Positions 9,849-19,291 of a stretch of DNA of 64,000 nt are shown here, piece after piece (the stretch's first letter is position 1; each line of letters begins with the position of its first letter). This DNA is from Anaerolineales bacterium. GTDB lineage: Bacteria > Chloroflexota > Anaerolineae > Anaerolineales > Villigracilaceae. Both the position numbers and the translations under genes were made by a program. The notes below the pieces were generated by a model. It had not been told where the DNA came from, did no database searches, and worked only from the letters and a program-made list of their open reading frames with translations. Location: NCBI GenBank assembly GCA_030834895.1, contig JAUQXA010000024.1:62001-126000 (forward strand). The letters run 5' to 3'.

Positions 9849-10865
9849 ATGGAACCCAAAAACTATCATACTTACAACGAAATCAAATCCCAAACCGAAG
9901 CATGGAAGCAGGCTTTGGACTTGGTCAATAGCATATCCCTGCCGAAAGCGGCGGACTATGAGCAGGTCGTTTTCACAGGCTGCGGATCGACGCATTATCT
10001 CTCGTTTGCGGGATCGGCTTTGTATCAAGAGTTGACGGGTTGCGTGGCGCGGGCTGTCCCTGGCGGGGAGTTGTTCTTGAATCCGCAGAATGTCTTGACG
10101 AATCAAAGGACATTGCTTGTCGCCATTAGCCGTTCTGGGACGACAACTGAAACAATCAAGGCAGTGGAGAAATTCAAGGCAGAGAAACGTGGCGACGTGG
10201 TTGTAATCAGCAATTATGATGAGGTTCTTTCGCGTTTGGCAGATTTCAACATTGTCATTGACAGAGGTCAGGAAGAGTCCGTTGCCCAGACTCGCTCTTT
10301 TGCTTCGATGTATGTCGCGGCGACGGCGTTCTGCGCGAAGATGGCAGGGCGGGACGATTTGCTGAAGGCAATGAAAAAACTGCCAGAGGTTGGCAATCGG
10401 CTGATTAGTAATTACGAGTCGTATGCAAAAGGGATTGGGGAAAACTTGAACTTCGATAGATTTTATTTCCTCGGTTCTGGCATTCGCTATGGACTGGCTT
10501 GCGAAGCCAACCTCAAAATGAAGGAGATGACTCTCACGCACAGTGAACCTTTCCATACTTTGGAATTCCGTCACGGACCGATGAGCATGGTCAATGAAAA
10601 GGCTGTTGTGGTGGGGTTGCTCTCGGACGCAAACCGAGTCCACGAGGCAAAGGTACTATCGGAAATGAAAATGCTTGGAGGAATAGTATCAGCTTTGGGC
10701 GAGGCAGATGCGGATGTCGTCTTCGGGTCGGGAGTCCCAGAGAGCGTGCGCGGCGTCCTGTATCTGCCGGCCCTGCAATTGATGGCGTTTTATCGTTCGC
10801 TGGCGAAGGGTTTGAATCCCGACCGTCCTGCCAATTTGACGGCGGTCGTGAAATTGGATTTCTAA
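9849..10865 (+). CDS. SIS-domain sugar isomerase/deaminase (AgaS-like)
   Basis: 'VVFTGCGSTHYLSFAGSALYQELTG', 'LVAISRSGTTTETIKAVE', 'HTLEFRHGPMSMV' as in AgaS/GlmS-type SIS proteins. Confidence 0.85.
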   Translation: MEPKNYHTYNEIKSQTEAWKQALDLVNSISLPKAADYEQVVFTGCGSTHYLSFAGSALYQELTGCVARAVPGGELFLNPQNVLTNQRTLLVAISRSGTTTETIKAVEKFKAEKRGDVVVISNYDEVLSRLADFNIVIDRGQEESVAQTRSFASMYVAATAFCAKMAGRDDLLKAMKKLPEVGNRLISNYESYAKGIGENLNFDRFYFLGSGIRYGLACEANLKMKEMTLTHSEPFHTLEFRHGPMSMVNEKAVVVGLLSDANRVHEAKVLSEMKMLGGIVSALGEADADVVFGSGVPESVRGVLYLPALQLMAFYRSLAKGLNPDRPANLTAVVKLDF

Positions 10866-10899
10866 TCAACTATGACGAGCGGCGGGGTGCGTCCAACCC

Positions 10900-10951
10900 G
10901 ATAGCCGTGTTCCCTGTCTGGCACGCGCGCGAGCGTGGTGTCGCGGCTATC
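10900..10951. repeat. intercistronic compound hairpin (GATAGCCGTG ... CGCGGCTATC with inner CACGC/GCGTG stem)
   Basis: Direct reading, directly before the second SBP gene. Confidence 0.5.
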
Positions 10952-10959
10952 ACAATAGA

Positions 10960-12243
10960 ATGGAGAAGAAAATGAAAAAACTATTGTTCGTTCTCATAGT
11001 TGCCAGCCTTTTATTGGCTGCTTGCGGTGGTGGAGCGAAGCCTGCTGCCGAGCAGGGTCCCGTGGAGATCACCTTCACCATGTGGGGCGCGCCTGAGGAG
11101 CTCGCGGTCTGGCAGGCGGTTGTGGATGATTTCCAAAAAGTCAACCCGAACATTACCGTGAAGGTGGATGTCTCGGATTGGGACTCGTACTGGACGAAGT
11201 TGAACACGCTGATCGCGGGTGGCACGCCGCCTGACGTGTTCGCCATGGACGCCCCACTGTTTTTGGATTGGCAAAGTCGCGGCGCGCTGTTGAACCTTCA
11301 GCCGTACATCGACGCCAACCCTGGATTTTTGGATGGCATCTATCCTCAAACCTTGACCGCCTACAAGACGGCGGATGGGTACTACGGATTGCCGCGCGAT
11401 TTCCAGACGATTGTGCTGTTCTACAACAAGGACATGTTCGACGCCGCGGGTGTGGACTACCCGACTGCCGATTGGACCTACGACGACCTGCTTGCCGCCT
11501 CAAAGAAGTTGACCCTCGACAAGGATAATGACGGCAAGGTGGATCAGTATGGATTCTGGTCCGACACATGGGATATGGAATTGTTGTGGAGCGAAGCTAT
11601 TTGGGCGTACGGCGGCGAGATTATCAGCCCTGACCATACCAAGACCTTGATTGGTGAAGGCGGCGCGCGCGATGCCTGGGCGTTCATTAACAGCATGTAC
11701 AAGGAAGGTGTGATGCCCACTCCCACCACTTCGGGTGAGTTTGGTCTTGACCTCTTCCAATCGGGCATGGCGGCGATGACCACCATCGGTCACTGGGCGG
11801 TGCCTGGGTATGTCCAATCGGGAATCAAATTCGATATCGCGCCGATGCCAAAGGGTCCCGCAGGGCAGGCGACCAGTGTCAACAGCGCGGGCTTTGTCGT
11901 CTCGAAGGATTCCAAACATGCCGACGCGGCGTTCGAGTTCATCAAGTTTGCCTTGGGCGAAACGGGACAGACGAAGCTTGCCGAGTTGGGTTTTGCCATC
12001 CCTGTTTTGAAGTCCGTTGCAGAAAGCGATGCTTATCTCAAACAGCCTGGTGAGTTGAACCAGAAAGTCTTTCTCGACTCTGTTGCTTTTGCCCGCATGA
12101 AGCCCGTCTTCAAAGGCTACGAGGAATGGGCTGGCGTGGTTGGCGATGGCTTGATTCCCGTCTTCGACGGCGAAGCGGAACTGAACCCGACGCTCGACGA
12201 AATCATCGTCGCTGCAGACGAAGTGCTGGCAAATAATAAATAG
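10960..12243 (+). CDS. ABC sugar transporter, extracellular solute-binding lipoprotein (family 1)
   Basis: Lipobox 'LLAACGGG'; 'FYNKDMFDAAGVDYPTADWTYDDLLAASKKLT'; 'GYVVSK'-like 'AGFVVSKDSKHADAAFEFIKF'. Confidence 0.93.
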   Translation: MEKKMKKLLFVLIVASLLLAACGGGAKPAAEQGPVEITFTMWGAPEELAVWQAVVDDFQKVNPNITVKVDVSDWDSYWTKLNTLIAGGTPPDVFAMDAPLFLDWQSRGALLNLQPYIDANPGFLDGIYPQTLTAYKTADGYYGLPRDFQTIVLFYNKDMFDAAGVDYPTADWTYDDLLAASKKLTLDKDNDGKVDQYGFWSDTWDMELLWSEAIWAYGGEIISPDHTKTLIGEGGARDAWAFINSMYKEGVMPTPTTSGEFGLDLFQSGMAAMTTIGHWAVPGYVQSGIKFDIAPMPKGPAGQATSVNSAGFVVSKDSKHADAAFEFIKFALGETGQTKLAELGFAIPVLKSVAESDAYLKQPGELNQKVFLDSVAFARMKPVFKGYEEWAGVVGDGLIPVFDGEAELNPTLDEIIVAADEVLANNK

Positions 12244-12260
12244 TTTACCCCCATCCCCTG

Positions 12261-12311
12261 CCCTTCCCCCATTTGGGGGAAGGGTGTTCCCCTCTCCTTT
12301 TAGGAGAGGGG
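12261..12311. repeat. Double stem-loop between SBP and permease genes
   Basis: CCCTTCCCCCA-tt-TGGGGGAAGGG (12261..12284) followed by CCCCTCTCCT-ttt-AGGAGAGGGG (12289..12311). Confidence 0.75.
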
Positions 12312-12335
12312 CTAGGGGTGAGGTTAGGAGTATGC

Positions 12336-13223
12336 ATGGATTACGGACTCAAACCTCTGGGTCGTGAAAAATTGTGGCTCTGGCTGATGCTGGTTCCGAC
12401 CATCATCGGGCTGGCGTTCGGCACGATTGGCTCCCTGCTGGCAACGCTCGGACTGAGTCTCTTCAACTGGGACTTGATCAACCCTCCCAAATGGGCGGGC
12501 GCGGAGAATTACGTTCAGCTATTCCAGAACAAGGACTATATCGAAGCCTTTGTCAATACGCTGAAATTTTCCGTGTTGTACGTGCCTGGTGTAGTGATCA
12601 TCTCCCTGCTGCTGGCTGTCCTGCTAAACCGAAAGATTCGCGGTGTTGGCTTTTTTCGCACAGTGTATTTCCTGCCGACTGTGACGTCCGCTGTTGCCAC
12701 TGCTTTGGTCTGGAACATGATCTATGGCAAGGAGACGGGCATCCTCAACTTTGCGCTTGAAGGTTTGGGTTTTGCTCCCGTCTGCTGGCTTTGCACAAAC
12801 AACGCCATGATGTCAGTGGTCATCGTCAATGTGTGGGGGGCGATTGGCGAAGGCATGATCATCTTTCTGGCTGGGCTGACTGCCATCCCGCGCGATTATT
12901 ACGAAGCCGCCTCTCTCGATGGGGCAAATGATTACCAGCAGTTTTTCAGGATCACATTACCGCTGGTGACGCCGAGCATTTTCTTCCAGACTTTGATTGC
13001 CGCCATCAACGCCTTCCAAGCGTACGACTACATCTACATGCTGACCCGACGCGGACAGGGCGACAGTTCCGTGCCTGTGGCGGTGTATTCGATCTATCGC
13101 AACGCCTTCCACTTCTTCCGTATGGGAGATGCCAGCGCTCAGGCGATTCAACTTGCCCTGTTGGTGGCGGTCTTCATGGCGATCATGTTCTGGTGGGAAC
13201 GCCGTTACGTGGTGTACGAATAG
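12336..13223 (+). CDS. ABC sugar transporter permease (CUT1)
   Basis: EAA loop 'RDYYEAASLDGANDYQQFFRITLPLV'; start at MDYGLKPLG with GGTTAGGAG upstream; the longer N-term in the ORF track is translated repeat. Confidence 0.92.
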   Translation: MDYGLKPLGREKLWLWLMLVPTIIGLAFGTIGSLLATLGLSLFNWDLINPPKWAGAENYVQLFQNKDYIEAFVNTLKFSVLYVPGVVIISLLLAVLLNRKIRGVGFFRTVYFLPTVTSAVATALVWNMIYGKETGILNFALEGLGFAPVCWLCTNNAMMSVVIVNVWGAIGEGMIIFLAGLTAIPRDYYEAASLDGANDYQQFFRITLPLVTPSIFFQTLIAAINAFQAYDYIYMLTRRGQGDSSVPVAVYSIYRNAFHFFRMGDASAQAIQLALLVAVFMAIMFWWERRYVVYE

Positions 13224-13232
13224 GAGCAGGTC

Positions 13233-14081
13233 ATGTCCAAGTCAATTTACAAAACCATCCTCGACGTCATCACCTACGCCTTTCTCATCTTTGGCGCGTT
13301 GACCATGCTCATCCCCTTCCTGTGGATGATTTCGGTTTCACTGCGTCTTCCTGCCGAACAATTTTCCCGCAACATCATTCCCAACCCGTTCACCGTACAA
13401 AACTACTTCGACCTCTTCGAGGATTTGCCCGACCAGGCATTTCTCTACCTGACTTTCAACAGCTTCAAGCTGTCCACCCTGACGGTCATCGGTCAAGTGT
13501 TGACTTGTGCAATGGCGGCGTTTGTCTTTGCCATCGTCAAATTCAAAGGACGTGACTTTCTCTTTGCGCTCCTCGTCGCCACGCTGATGATTCCGCCGCA
13601 GGTCTCGCTCATCCCGAACTTCATCATCTTCAAATACCTAGGCTGGATCGGGACTCAACTTCCGCTCATCGTCCCAGCCTTTTGGGGCGGCGCCTTCGGG
13701 ACCTTCCTCCTGCGGCAGTACTTCCTCACCATCCCGCGTGACTTAGTGGACGCCGCCCGCATGGACGGCGCTTCGCTCTTCGATATTTTCTGGCGTGTCT
13801 ACATGCCGCTGTCCAAACCCGCAGTTGCTGCGTTGGCGATCTTCGTCTTCAAGGATGCGTGGAACGACTTGCTCCATCCGCTGGTTTACCTGCCGACGGA
13901 CATGCACAAGACCACGCTGACAGTTGGTCTGGCGTTCTTCCAGCAGCAGCTTCAGATGGGCGGGAAGTTCACAGTCCTCATGGCTGGTGCTTTCCTTTCC
14001 ATCCTGCCGTTGCTCATCATCTTTTTCTTCGCCCAAAAGCAATTCATCGAAGGCATCGCGTTAAGCGGCGTGAAACGATAA
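13233..14081 (+). CDS. ABC sugar transporter permease (CUT1)
   Basis: EAA loop 'RDLVDAARMDGASLFDIFWRVYMPLSKPAVAAL'. Confidence 0.93.
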   Translation: MSKSIYKTILDVITYAFLIFGALTMLIPFLWMISVSLRLPAEQFSRNIIPNPFTVQNYFDLFEDLPDQAFLYLTFNSFKLSTLTVIGQVLTCAMAAFVFAIVKFKGRDFLFALLVATLMIPPQVSLIPNFIIFKYLGWIGTQLPLIVPAFWGGAFGTFLLRQYFLTIPRDLVDAARMDGASLFDIFWRVYMPLSKPAVAALAIFVFKDAWNDLLHPLVYLPTDMHKTTLTVGLAFFQQQLQMGGKFTVLMAGAFLSILPLLIIFFFAQKQFIEGIALSGVKR

Positions 14082-14117
14082 CCTGACACTGGAACACATG
14101 ACACAGGAGAACTCATT

Positions 14118-15449
14118 ATGACAAAAATTGCATTTATCGGCGCAGGCAGCCTTGGGTTTACAAGCGAACTTGTGCGCGATGTCCTAACCTTTCCGTTGCT
14201 TGAAGATGCCCGCATCTCTCTGATGGATATTGATGAAGAACGACTTGACTTCGCCAACGAGAGCGTCAAAAAACTCATTGCTGCTGGGAATCGTCACGCC
14301 AGCGTAACCGCTACGTTGAGTCGCGCCGAGGCGCTAAAGGATGCAGATGTAGTGCTGACCACTATTTTGACAGGCACCACAGATGTCTGGAAATACGATA
14401 TCGAAATCCCCAAGAAATACGGCATTGACATCAATGTCGGTGACACGCGCGGACCGAGCGGCATCTTCCGCTTCCTGCGGACGATCAACCCGATGATGGA
14501 CATTGTCCGCGACATGGAGAAAGTCTGTCCGAACGCGGTTCTGCTCAATTACACCAACCCGATGGCGATGTTGGTGTCCGCGATTCAGAAGCAGACATTC
14601 ATATCAACCACGGGTTTATGTCATTCCGTGCAAGGCACAGCCATGATGCTCGCGGATTGGATTGGCGCGCCCTACGATGAGATTGACTACCTGTGCGCGG
14701 GAATCAATCATCAGGCTTGGTATCTCGACTTCAAGTGGAATGGCAGGGACGCCTATCCGCTCATCCACAAAGCCATCACCGAGCGACCCGAAATCTACAA
14801 CGCCGAACCCGTCCGCAACGAGATGTATCTCGCCATCGGCAAATACGTTACCGAGTCCAGCGGACATAACTCCGAGTACAACTGGTGGTTCCGCAAACGC
14901 CCCGACCTGATCGAAAAGTATTGTACGCACGGCACGAACTGGAATCCTGGCGAATATGCCTACATCCTCAAAGAATACCAGAATAGTGAAGCCACCTGGA
15001 AGGGGCAGGTCAAAGATGAACTGGCAAAGCCTCTTACGTCCGAAGACCTCCAGCGCGGACATGAATATGCCGCGTACATTGCCAACGCCCTCAAAGGCGG
15101 CGAGCCGTTCAAGTTCAATGGCAACGTGCAAAACACACACCTCATCACCAACCTGCCCGAAGGCGCATGTGTTGAAGTCCCCGTGCTTGTGGATCGCGCT
15201 GGATTCCATCCCTTCCACGTTGGCGCGCTTCCTCCAGAGACCGCCCTGCTAACCCAACTCTCCAGCGGCATCGAGGAAATGGCGATTCAAGCCTCGCTCG
15301 CGGGCGACCCAACTATGGTCTACCGCGCCATTTGTCACGACCCGCTGACCGCGTCCGTGCTGTCACTGGCTGAGATCAAGGAGATGACCAATGAACTCTT
15401 CGCACGGCACAAAGATTATCTACCGCAGTTCGAGCATCATGCGGTCTAG
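14118..15449 (+). CDS. GH4 family NAD-dependent alpha-glycosidase (alpha-galactosidase MelA-like)
   Basis: '[24 protein letters not shown]', '[13 protein letters not shown]', 'GLCHSVQGT', '[13 protein letters not shown]' are GH4 signatures. Confidence 0.9.
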   Translation: MTKIAFIGAGSLGFTSELVRDVLTFPLLEDARISLMDIDEERLDFANESVKKLIAAGNRHASVTATLSRAEALKDADVVLTTILTGTTDVWKYDIEIPKKYGIDINVGDTRGPSGIFRFLRTINPMMDIVRDMEKVCPNAVLLNYTNPMAMLVSAIQKQTFISTTGLCHSVQGTAMMLADWIGAPYDEIDYLCAGINHQAWYLDFKWNGRDAYPLIHKAITERPEIYNAEPVRNEMYLAIGKYVTESSGHNSEYNWWFRKRPDLIEKYCTHGTNWNPGEYAYILKEYQNSEATWKGQVKDELAKPLTSEDLQRGHEYAAYIANALKGGEPFKFNGNVQNTHLITNLPEGACVEVPVLVDRAGFHPFHVGALPPETALLTQLSSGIEEMAIQASLAGDPTMVYRAICHDPLTASVLSLAEIKEMTNELFARHKDYLPQFEHHAV

Positions 15450-16293
15450 GATTATTTTCCTGCTCCTTTTCCTCGTGGGATGTCAACCCACTTTACCTCA
15501 GTTTGCTTCTTCCCAGACAGAGACACTAGTCCCTATGCCTTCCTCTAGCCCCTCCCTAATTCCTAATTCGCAATCCGCATCATGGTGGCATCCCGCCGTC
15601 GGACTCACCTGGCAATGGCAAATCGGCGATGACGACATCGACACCTCCATCGAAGCTGATGTTTATGACGTTGACCTGTATGTTGGCCAATCCATTATTG
15701 ATGAACTCCACGCCAAAGGCAAAAAAGTTATCTGCTATATCAGCGTTGGCTCATGGGAAGATTGGCGCCCTGACAAAGACCAGTTCCCGCCCGAAGTTCT
15801 TGGCAACGATTACGATGGCTGGCCGGGCGAAAAATGGCTTGACATCCGCCGTATTGACCTGCTTGCCCCGATCATGCGTGCCCGCCTTGACCTTTGTCAA
15901 GCCAAAGACTTCGATGCCGTGGAACCCGACAATATGGAAATCTACACCAACAACACGGGTTTCCCGCTCACCTACGATGATCAATTGAAATATGCCCTCT
16001 GGCTTGCAGACGAAGCCCATGCGCGCGGACTCGCCATCGGGCAGAAGAACGCATCTAACCAGGTTCTGAAACTTGTGGACGTGTATGATTTTGCCATCAC
16101 TGAGGACTACTTTTTCTACGAGGAAGCCGAGTCCATGCTACCTTACATCAAAGCAGGAAAGCCTGTTTTTGCCGCTGAATATACCGACCTGCCTGGCGAT
16201 TTCTCCGCTTTTTGTGAGCAATCAAAAGAACTCAACTTCAGCACTATCCTCAAGCATCGTGAACTGGATGCGTGGATACAAACCTGTCCATAA
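15439..16293 (+). CDS. GH114-type endo-alpha-1,4-polygalactosaminidase family lipoprotein
   Basis: Signal peptide with lipobox 'FLVGCQP'; '[25 protein letters not shown]', '[16 protein letters not shown]', 'EPDNME', 'GLAIGQKNA' pattern of the GH114/TM1410-like barrel; ATG overlaps the 3' end of the GH4 gene. Confidence 0.85.
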   Translation: MRSRIIFLLLFLVGCQPTLPQFASSQTETLVPMPSSSPSLIPNSQSASWWHPAVGLTWQWQIGDDDIDTSIEADVYDVDLYVGQSIIDELHAKGKKVICYISVGSWEDWRPDKDQFPPEVLGNDYDGWPGEKWLDIRRIDLLAPIMRARLDLCQAKDFDAVEPDNMEIYTNNTGFPLTYDDQLKYALWLADEAHARGLAIGQKNASNQVLKLVDVYDFAITEDYFFYEEAESMLPYIKAGKPVFAAEYTDLPGDFSAFCEQSKELNFSTILKHRELDAWIQTCP

Positions 16294-16344
16294 CCTTCAA
16301 ACCTGCAACCTTCACACAGCAACCTTTAACTTGGGACCTGCCTC

Positions 16345-17295
16345 ATGAAACCCATCTCAATCGGAAAACTACGCGGACTGCAACAAATCTCCTCTACACG
16401 CAGAACCTTTACCGCCCTTGCCCTTGACCATCGTCAAAATTTACGCAAGGCAAACCCCGCCTTTGCGGATGACACTGAACTCAGCCGCTTCAAATTGGAT
16501 GTGACTTCCACTCTTGCATCGCACGCGACGGCTGTTTTGCTCGACCCAGAAGTCTCTGCCGCGCAAGCCATTGCGGAACATGCCATTCCCAATAATACAG
16601 GACTGGTCGTGGCGGTTGAATCCACTGGCTACACAGGTGACGCAACCGCGCGCCGTGCACAGATCATTCCCGGTTGGGACGTGGAAAAAGCCAAACGCAT
16701 GGGCGCATCTGCCATCAAGTTGTTGGTCTATTACCATCCCGATTCGCCCACCGCAAGGAAAATCGAGGATTTCACCTCGAAGGTTGCGGATGATTGTGGC
16801 AAGCATGACCTTGTCCTAATGCTCGAACCGCTTTCGTATTCGCTCAATGAAGACAAAAAACTTTCCTCTGAAGAAAAGCGATACGTTGTAGTTGAAACTG
16901 CCAGGCGATTAACTCCGCTTGGCGCGGATATTCTCAAGGCTGAGTTCCCGCTTGACGCTTCGACTTCGCTCAGCGAGGAAACATGGCTGGACACCTGCAA
17001 GGAAATTTCATCCGCCAGCGTTGTGCCATGGATTTTGCTCTCCGCCGCCGTGGGCTACGAAACCTTCGTCCGCCAGGTGACTGTGGCTTGCAACGCGGGC
17101 GCAAGTGGTATTGCCGTCGGTCGCGCCGTGTGGAAGGAGGCGGTTACAATGAGCGGCGATGAACGTATGAACTTCCTGCGCACAATTGCCCAGCCACGCA
17201 TTTCCCGCCTGACTTCACTGTGTCACGCGCTTGCAAAACCCTATACTGATTTCTTTCAAGGCGAAGCGCCGTTCGATTGGTATAAGACCTATTGA
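16345..17295 (+). CDS. tagatose-1,6-bisphosphate aldolase-like (LacD-type) protein
   Basis: 'FTALALDHRQNLRK', 'SAIKLLVYYHPDSPTAR', 'ADILKAEFPLD', 'PWILLSAAVGYETFVRQVTVACNAGASGIAVGRAVWKEAV' LacD-like. Confidence 0.82.
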   Translation: MKPISIGKLRGLQQISSTRRTFTALALDHRQNLRKANPAFADDTELSRFKLDVTSTLASHATAVLLDPEVSAAQAIAEHAIPNNTGLVVAVESTGYTGDATARRAQIIPGWDVEKAKRMGASAIKLLVYYHPDSPTARKIEDFTSKVADDCGKHDLVLMLEPLSYSLNEDKKLSSEEKRYVVVETARRLTPLGADILKAEFPLDASTSLSEETWLDTCKEISSASVVPWILLSAAVGYETFVRQVTVACNAGASGIAVGRAVWKEAVTMSGDERMNFLRTIAQPRISRLTSLCHALAKPYTDFFQGEAPFDWYKTY

Positions 17296-17367
17296 GTACA
17301 CAGATAAACAGGCGGGCAGGTTCATACTTGTTTACCTGTGTACTTATCCACTTAACTTCTTATCTTG

Positions 17368-18297
17368 ATGAACAAATACGACATCCTCGTCGCAGGCGAA
17401 ATCAATCCCGATTTGATTCTCTCTGGCGACGTCATCCCTGAATTTGGCCAGGTCGAAAAACTCGTCGATTCGGCGTCGCTTGCCATTGGCTCCTCGTCTG
17501 CCATCTTTGCCTGTGGCGCTGCGCGACTTGGACTGAAGGTTGCATTCATTGGTGTGTGTGGTGACGATGTTTTCGGGCGCTTCATGTTGGATGAAATGCA
17601 AAAGCGGGGTGTGGATATTTCCAATGTGATTCTCCGTACCGACGGGCAGACTGGATTGAGCGTTATTCTCAGCCAGCCCTTTGACGCTGCTCAGGGAGAC
17701 CGCGCGATTTTGACTCACTCCGGGCTGATGGCTGAACTCCGAGCCTCAGACATCCCCGACAGTTTGTTGAGTCAGGCATGTCACCTGCACGTTGCGAGTT
17801 ATTTCCTGCAAACCAAGCTTCAGCCCGGTCTCCCTGTCTTGTTCCAGCGCGCCCTTTCTTTGGGACTGACCACCTCGCTTGACACGAACTACGACCCGTC
17901 TGAAAAATGGCTGGGCTTCGACGAACTGCTTGCCGTCACGAACGTCTTTCTGCCCAATGCGACGGAAGCAAAGTCGCTCACCGGTGTGGAAAATGTTGAC
18001 GAAGCAGCGATCAGACTTGGGTGGAAGGTCGAGTTGGCGGCGATCAAGCTCGGAGCGGAGGGGGCGCTCGGTGTGAGGCAATCCCAAAAGGTCAGAGTTC
18101 CCTCCATTCCAGCAAAAGTTGTGGATACCGTTGGCGCAGGTGACAGTTTCGATGCGGGTTTCATTTATGGATATTTGCAAGGGTGGTCGTTGGAAAAGTC
18201 ACTTCGGCTGGGCGTTGTTTGCGGCGGACTCTCGACCCAAAAAGCGGGTGGAACGAATGGACAACCAGCCTTGAAAGAAGCTTTGGAGTACCTGTGA
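17368..18297 (+). CDS. PfkB-family carbohydrate kinase
   Basis: 'GSSSAIFACGAARLGLKVAFIGVCGDDVFG', 'DTVGAGDSFDAGFIYGYL' PfkB signature 2. Confidence 0.88.
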   Translation: MNKYDILVAGEINPDLILSGDVIPEFGQVEKLVDSASLAIGSSSAIFACGAARLGLKVAFIGVCGDDVFGRFMLDEMQKRGVDISNVILRTDGQTGLSVILSQPFDAAQGDRAILTHSGLMAELRASDIPDSLLSQACHLHVASYFLQTKLQPGLPVLFQRALSLGLTTSLDTNYDPSEKWLGFDELLAVTNVFLPNATEAKSLTGVENVDEAAIRLGWKVELAAIKLGAEGALGVRQSQKVRVPSIPAKVVDTVGAGDSFDAGFIYGYLQGWSLEKSLRLGVVCGGLSTQKAGGTNGQPALKEALEYL

Positions 18298-19226
18298 TCC
18301 TTTGCCTGACCCCCAATCCCGCAATTGATCGAACCATGTACCTCGATGTGCTATACATTGGCGAGGTTCATCGCACGAATAAAGTACTGGCGGCGGCGGG
18401 CGGTAAGGGGCTTAACGTGGCTCGCGCCATTCGCACGTTGGGCGGCGACCCGCTTTGCATGGGCTTCCTCGGTGGACACGCGGGGAACCTGCTGTCAGAA
18501 CTTGCCGAGCAGGAGGGATTGCATGGGTATTGGACGCGGACAAAAAACGAAACCCGGACTTGCATCATTTTAGTTCAACCGAATCGGGATGCGACTGTGA
18601 TCAATGACCCAGGTGCGGCGGTTGATTTGGATGAATGCAAGTCGCTTGTTTTCGATGTATGGGAAAAGTCTTTTGAGGCAAGCCGGGTCTGCGTGAGCGG
18701 AAGTCTGCCGCCCGGCTTTTCGTTGGATCTGTTTAAGTCAATGCTTGCAGGCTTGGTGGAGCGAAAGAAATCCGTGTGGGTTGACACAAGCAGTCAGGCG
18801 TTGAAGACCGCGTTGAGCGTACGGGGTGTCAATATCAAGGTCAATGCGGCGGAATTGAGTGAAGCGCTTGGCGTGGAAATATCAAACACGGAACAGGCAG
18901 TGAACGCGGCGTGGGAATTATGCCAATCGGGAATCGAATGGGCTGTTGTCACGCTTGGAAAACAAGGCGCGGTCCTTGTCTCTGCGGATGAAAGTTGGGT
19001 GGCGCAGCCGCCGGAGATTCAAATCGTCAGCAGCGTTGGTAGTGGAGATGCTTTTCTGGGTGGATTGGCCTTTGCCTTTTCAAAAGGTTATACCCCCGAT
19101 CTTGCATTGCGCCATGCCGTTGCCGCAGGTGCCGCCAATGCGCTTTGTGCTGGCGGGGGAGTTTTATCTCTTGCAGATTTTGGGAAGCTGTACGAAAATT
19201 GTGTGTGTACAGAAGGAATTTCTTAG
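18294..19226 (+). CDS. PfkB-family hexose-phosphate kinase (1-phosphofructokinase/tagatose-6-phosphate kinase type)
   Basis: GTG start at 18294 overlaps preceding stop (GTGA): 'VILCLTPNPAIDRTMYLDVLYIGEVHRTNKVLAAAGGKGLNVARAIRTLGG', 'SVGSGDAFLGGLAFAF'; ORF-track start 18183 lies inside the upstream gene. Confidence 0.88.
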   Translation: MILCLTPNPAIDRTMYLDVLYIGEVHRTNKVLAAAGGKGLNVARAIRTLGGDPLCMGFLGGHAGNLLSELAEQEGLHGYWTRTKNETRTCIILVQPNRDATVINDPGAAVDLDECKSLVFDVWEKSFEASRVCVSGSLPPGFSLDLFKSMLAGLVERKKSVWVDTSSQALKTALSVRGVNIKVNAAELSEALGVEISNTEQAVNAAWELCQSGIEWAVVTLGKQGAVLVSADESWVAQPPEIQIVSSVGSGDAFLGGLAFAFSKGYTPDLALRHAVAAGAANALCAGGGVLSLADFGKLYENCVCTEGIS

Positions 19227-19291
19227 TTTCTCGTAGCGACACTGTAACAAAAGACTGCCTCGCTACTTCAAAGCTCGCAATAGCATCAAAA

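Noticed and set aside
8891-9859. 322 aa minus-strand ORF over the amidohydrolase
   Set aside because: Antisense to a clear enzyme; high-GC antisense open frame.
9819-10643. 274 aa minus-strand ORF over the SIS gene
   Set aside because: Antisense to a well supported CDS, no motif.
12273-12335. N-terminal extension of permease (MGEGCSPLLLGEGLGVRLGVC)
   Set aside because: Encoded by stem-loop repeat; a good SD and start exist at 12336.
18183-18293. N-terminal extension of the 1-phosphofructokinase-like gene
   Set aside because: Lies inside the upstream kinase; GTG at 18294 gives the conserved VILCLTPNPAID start.
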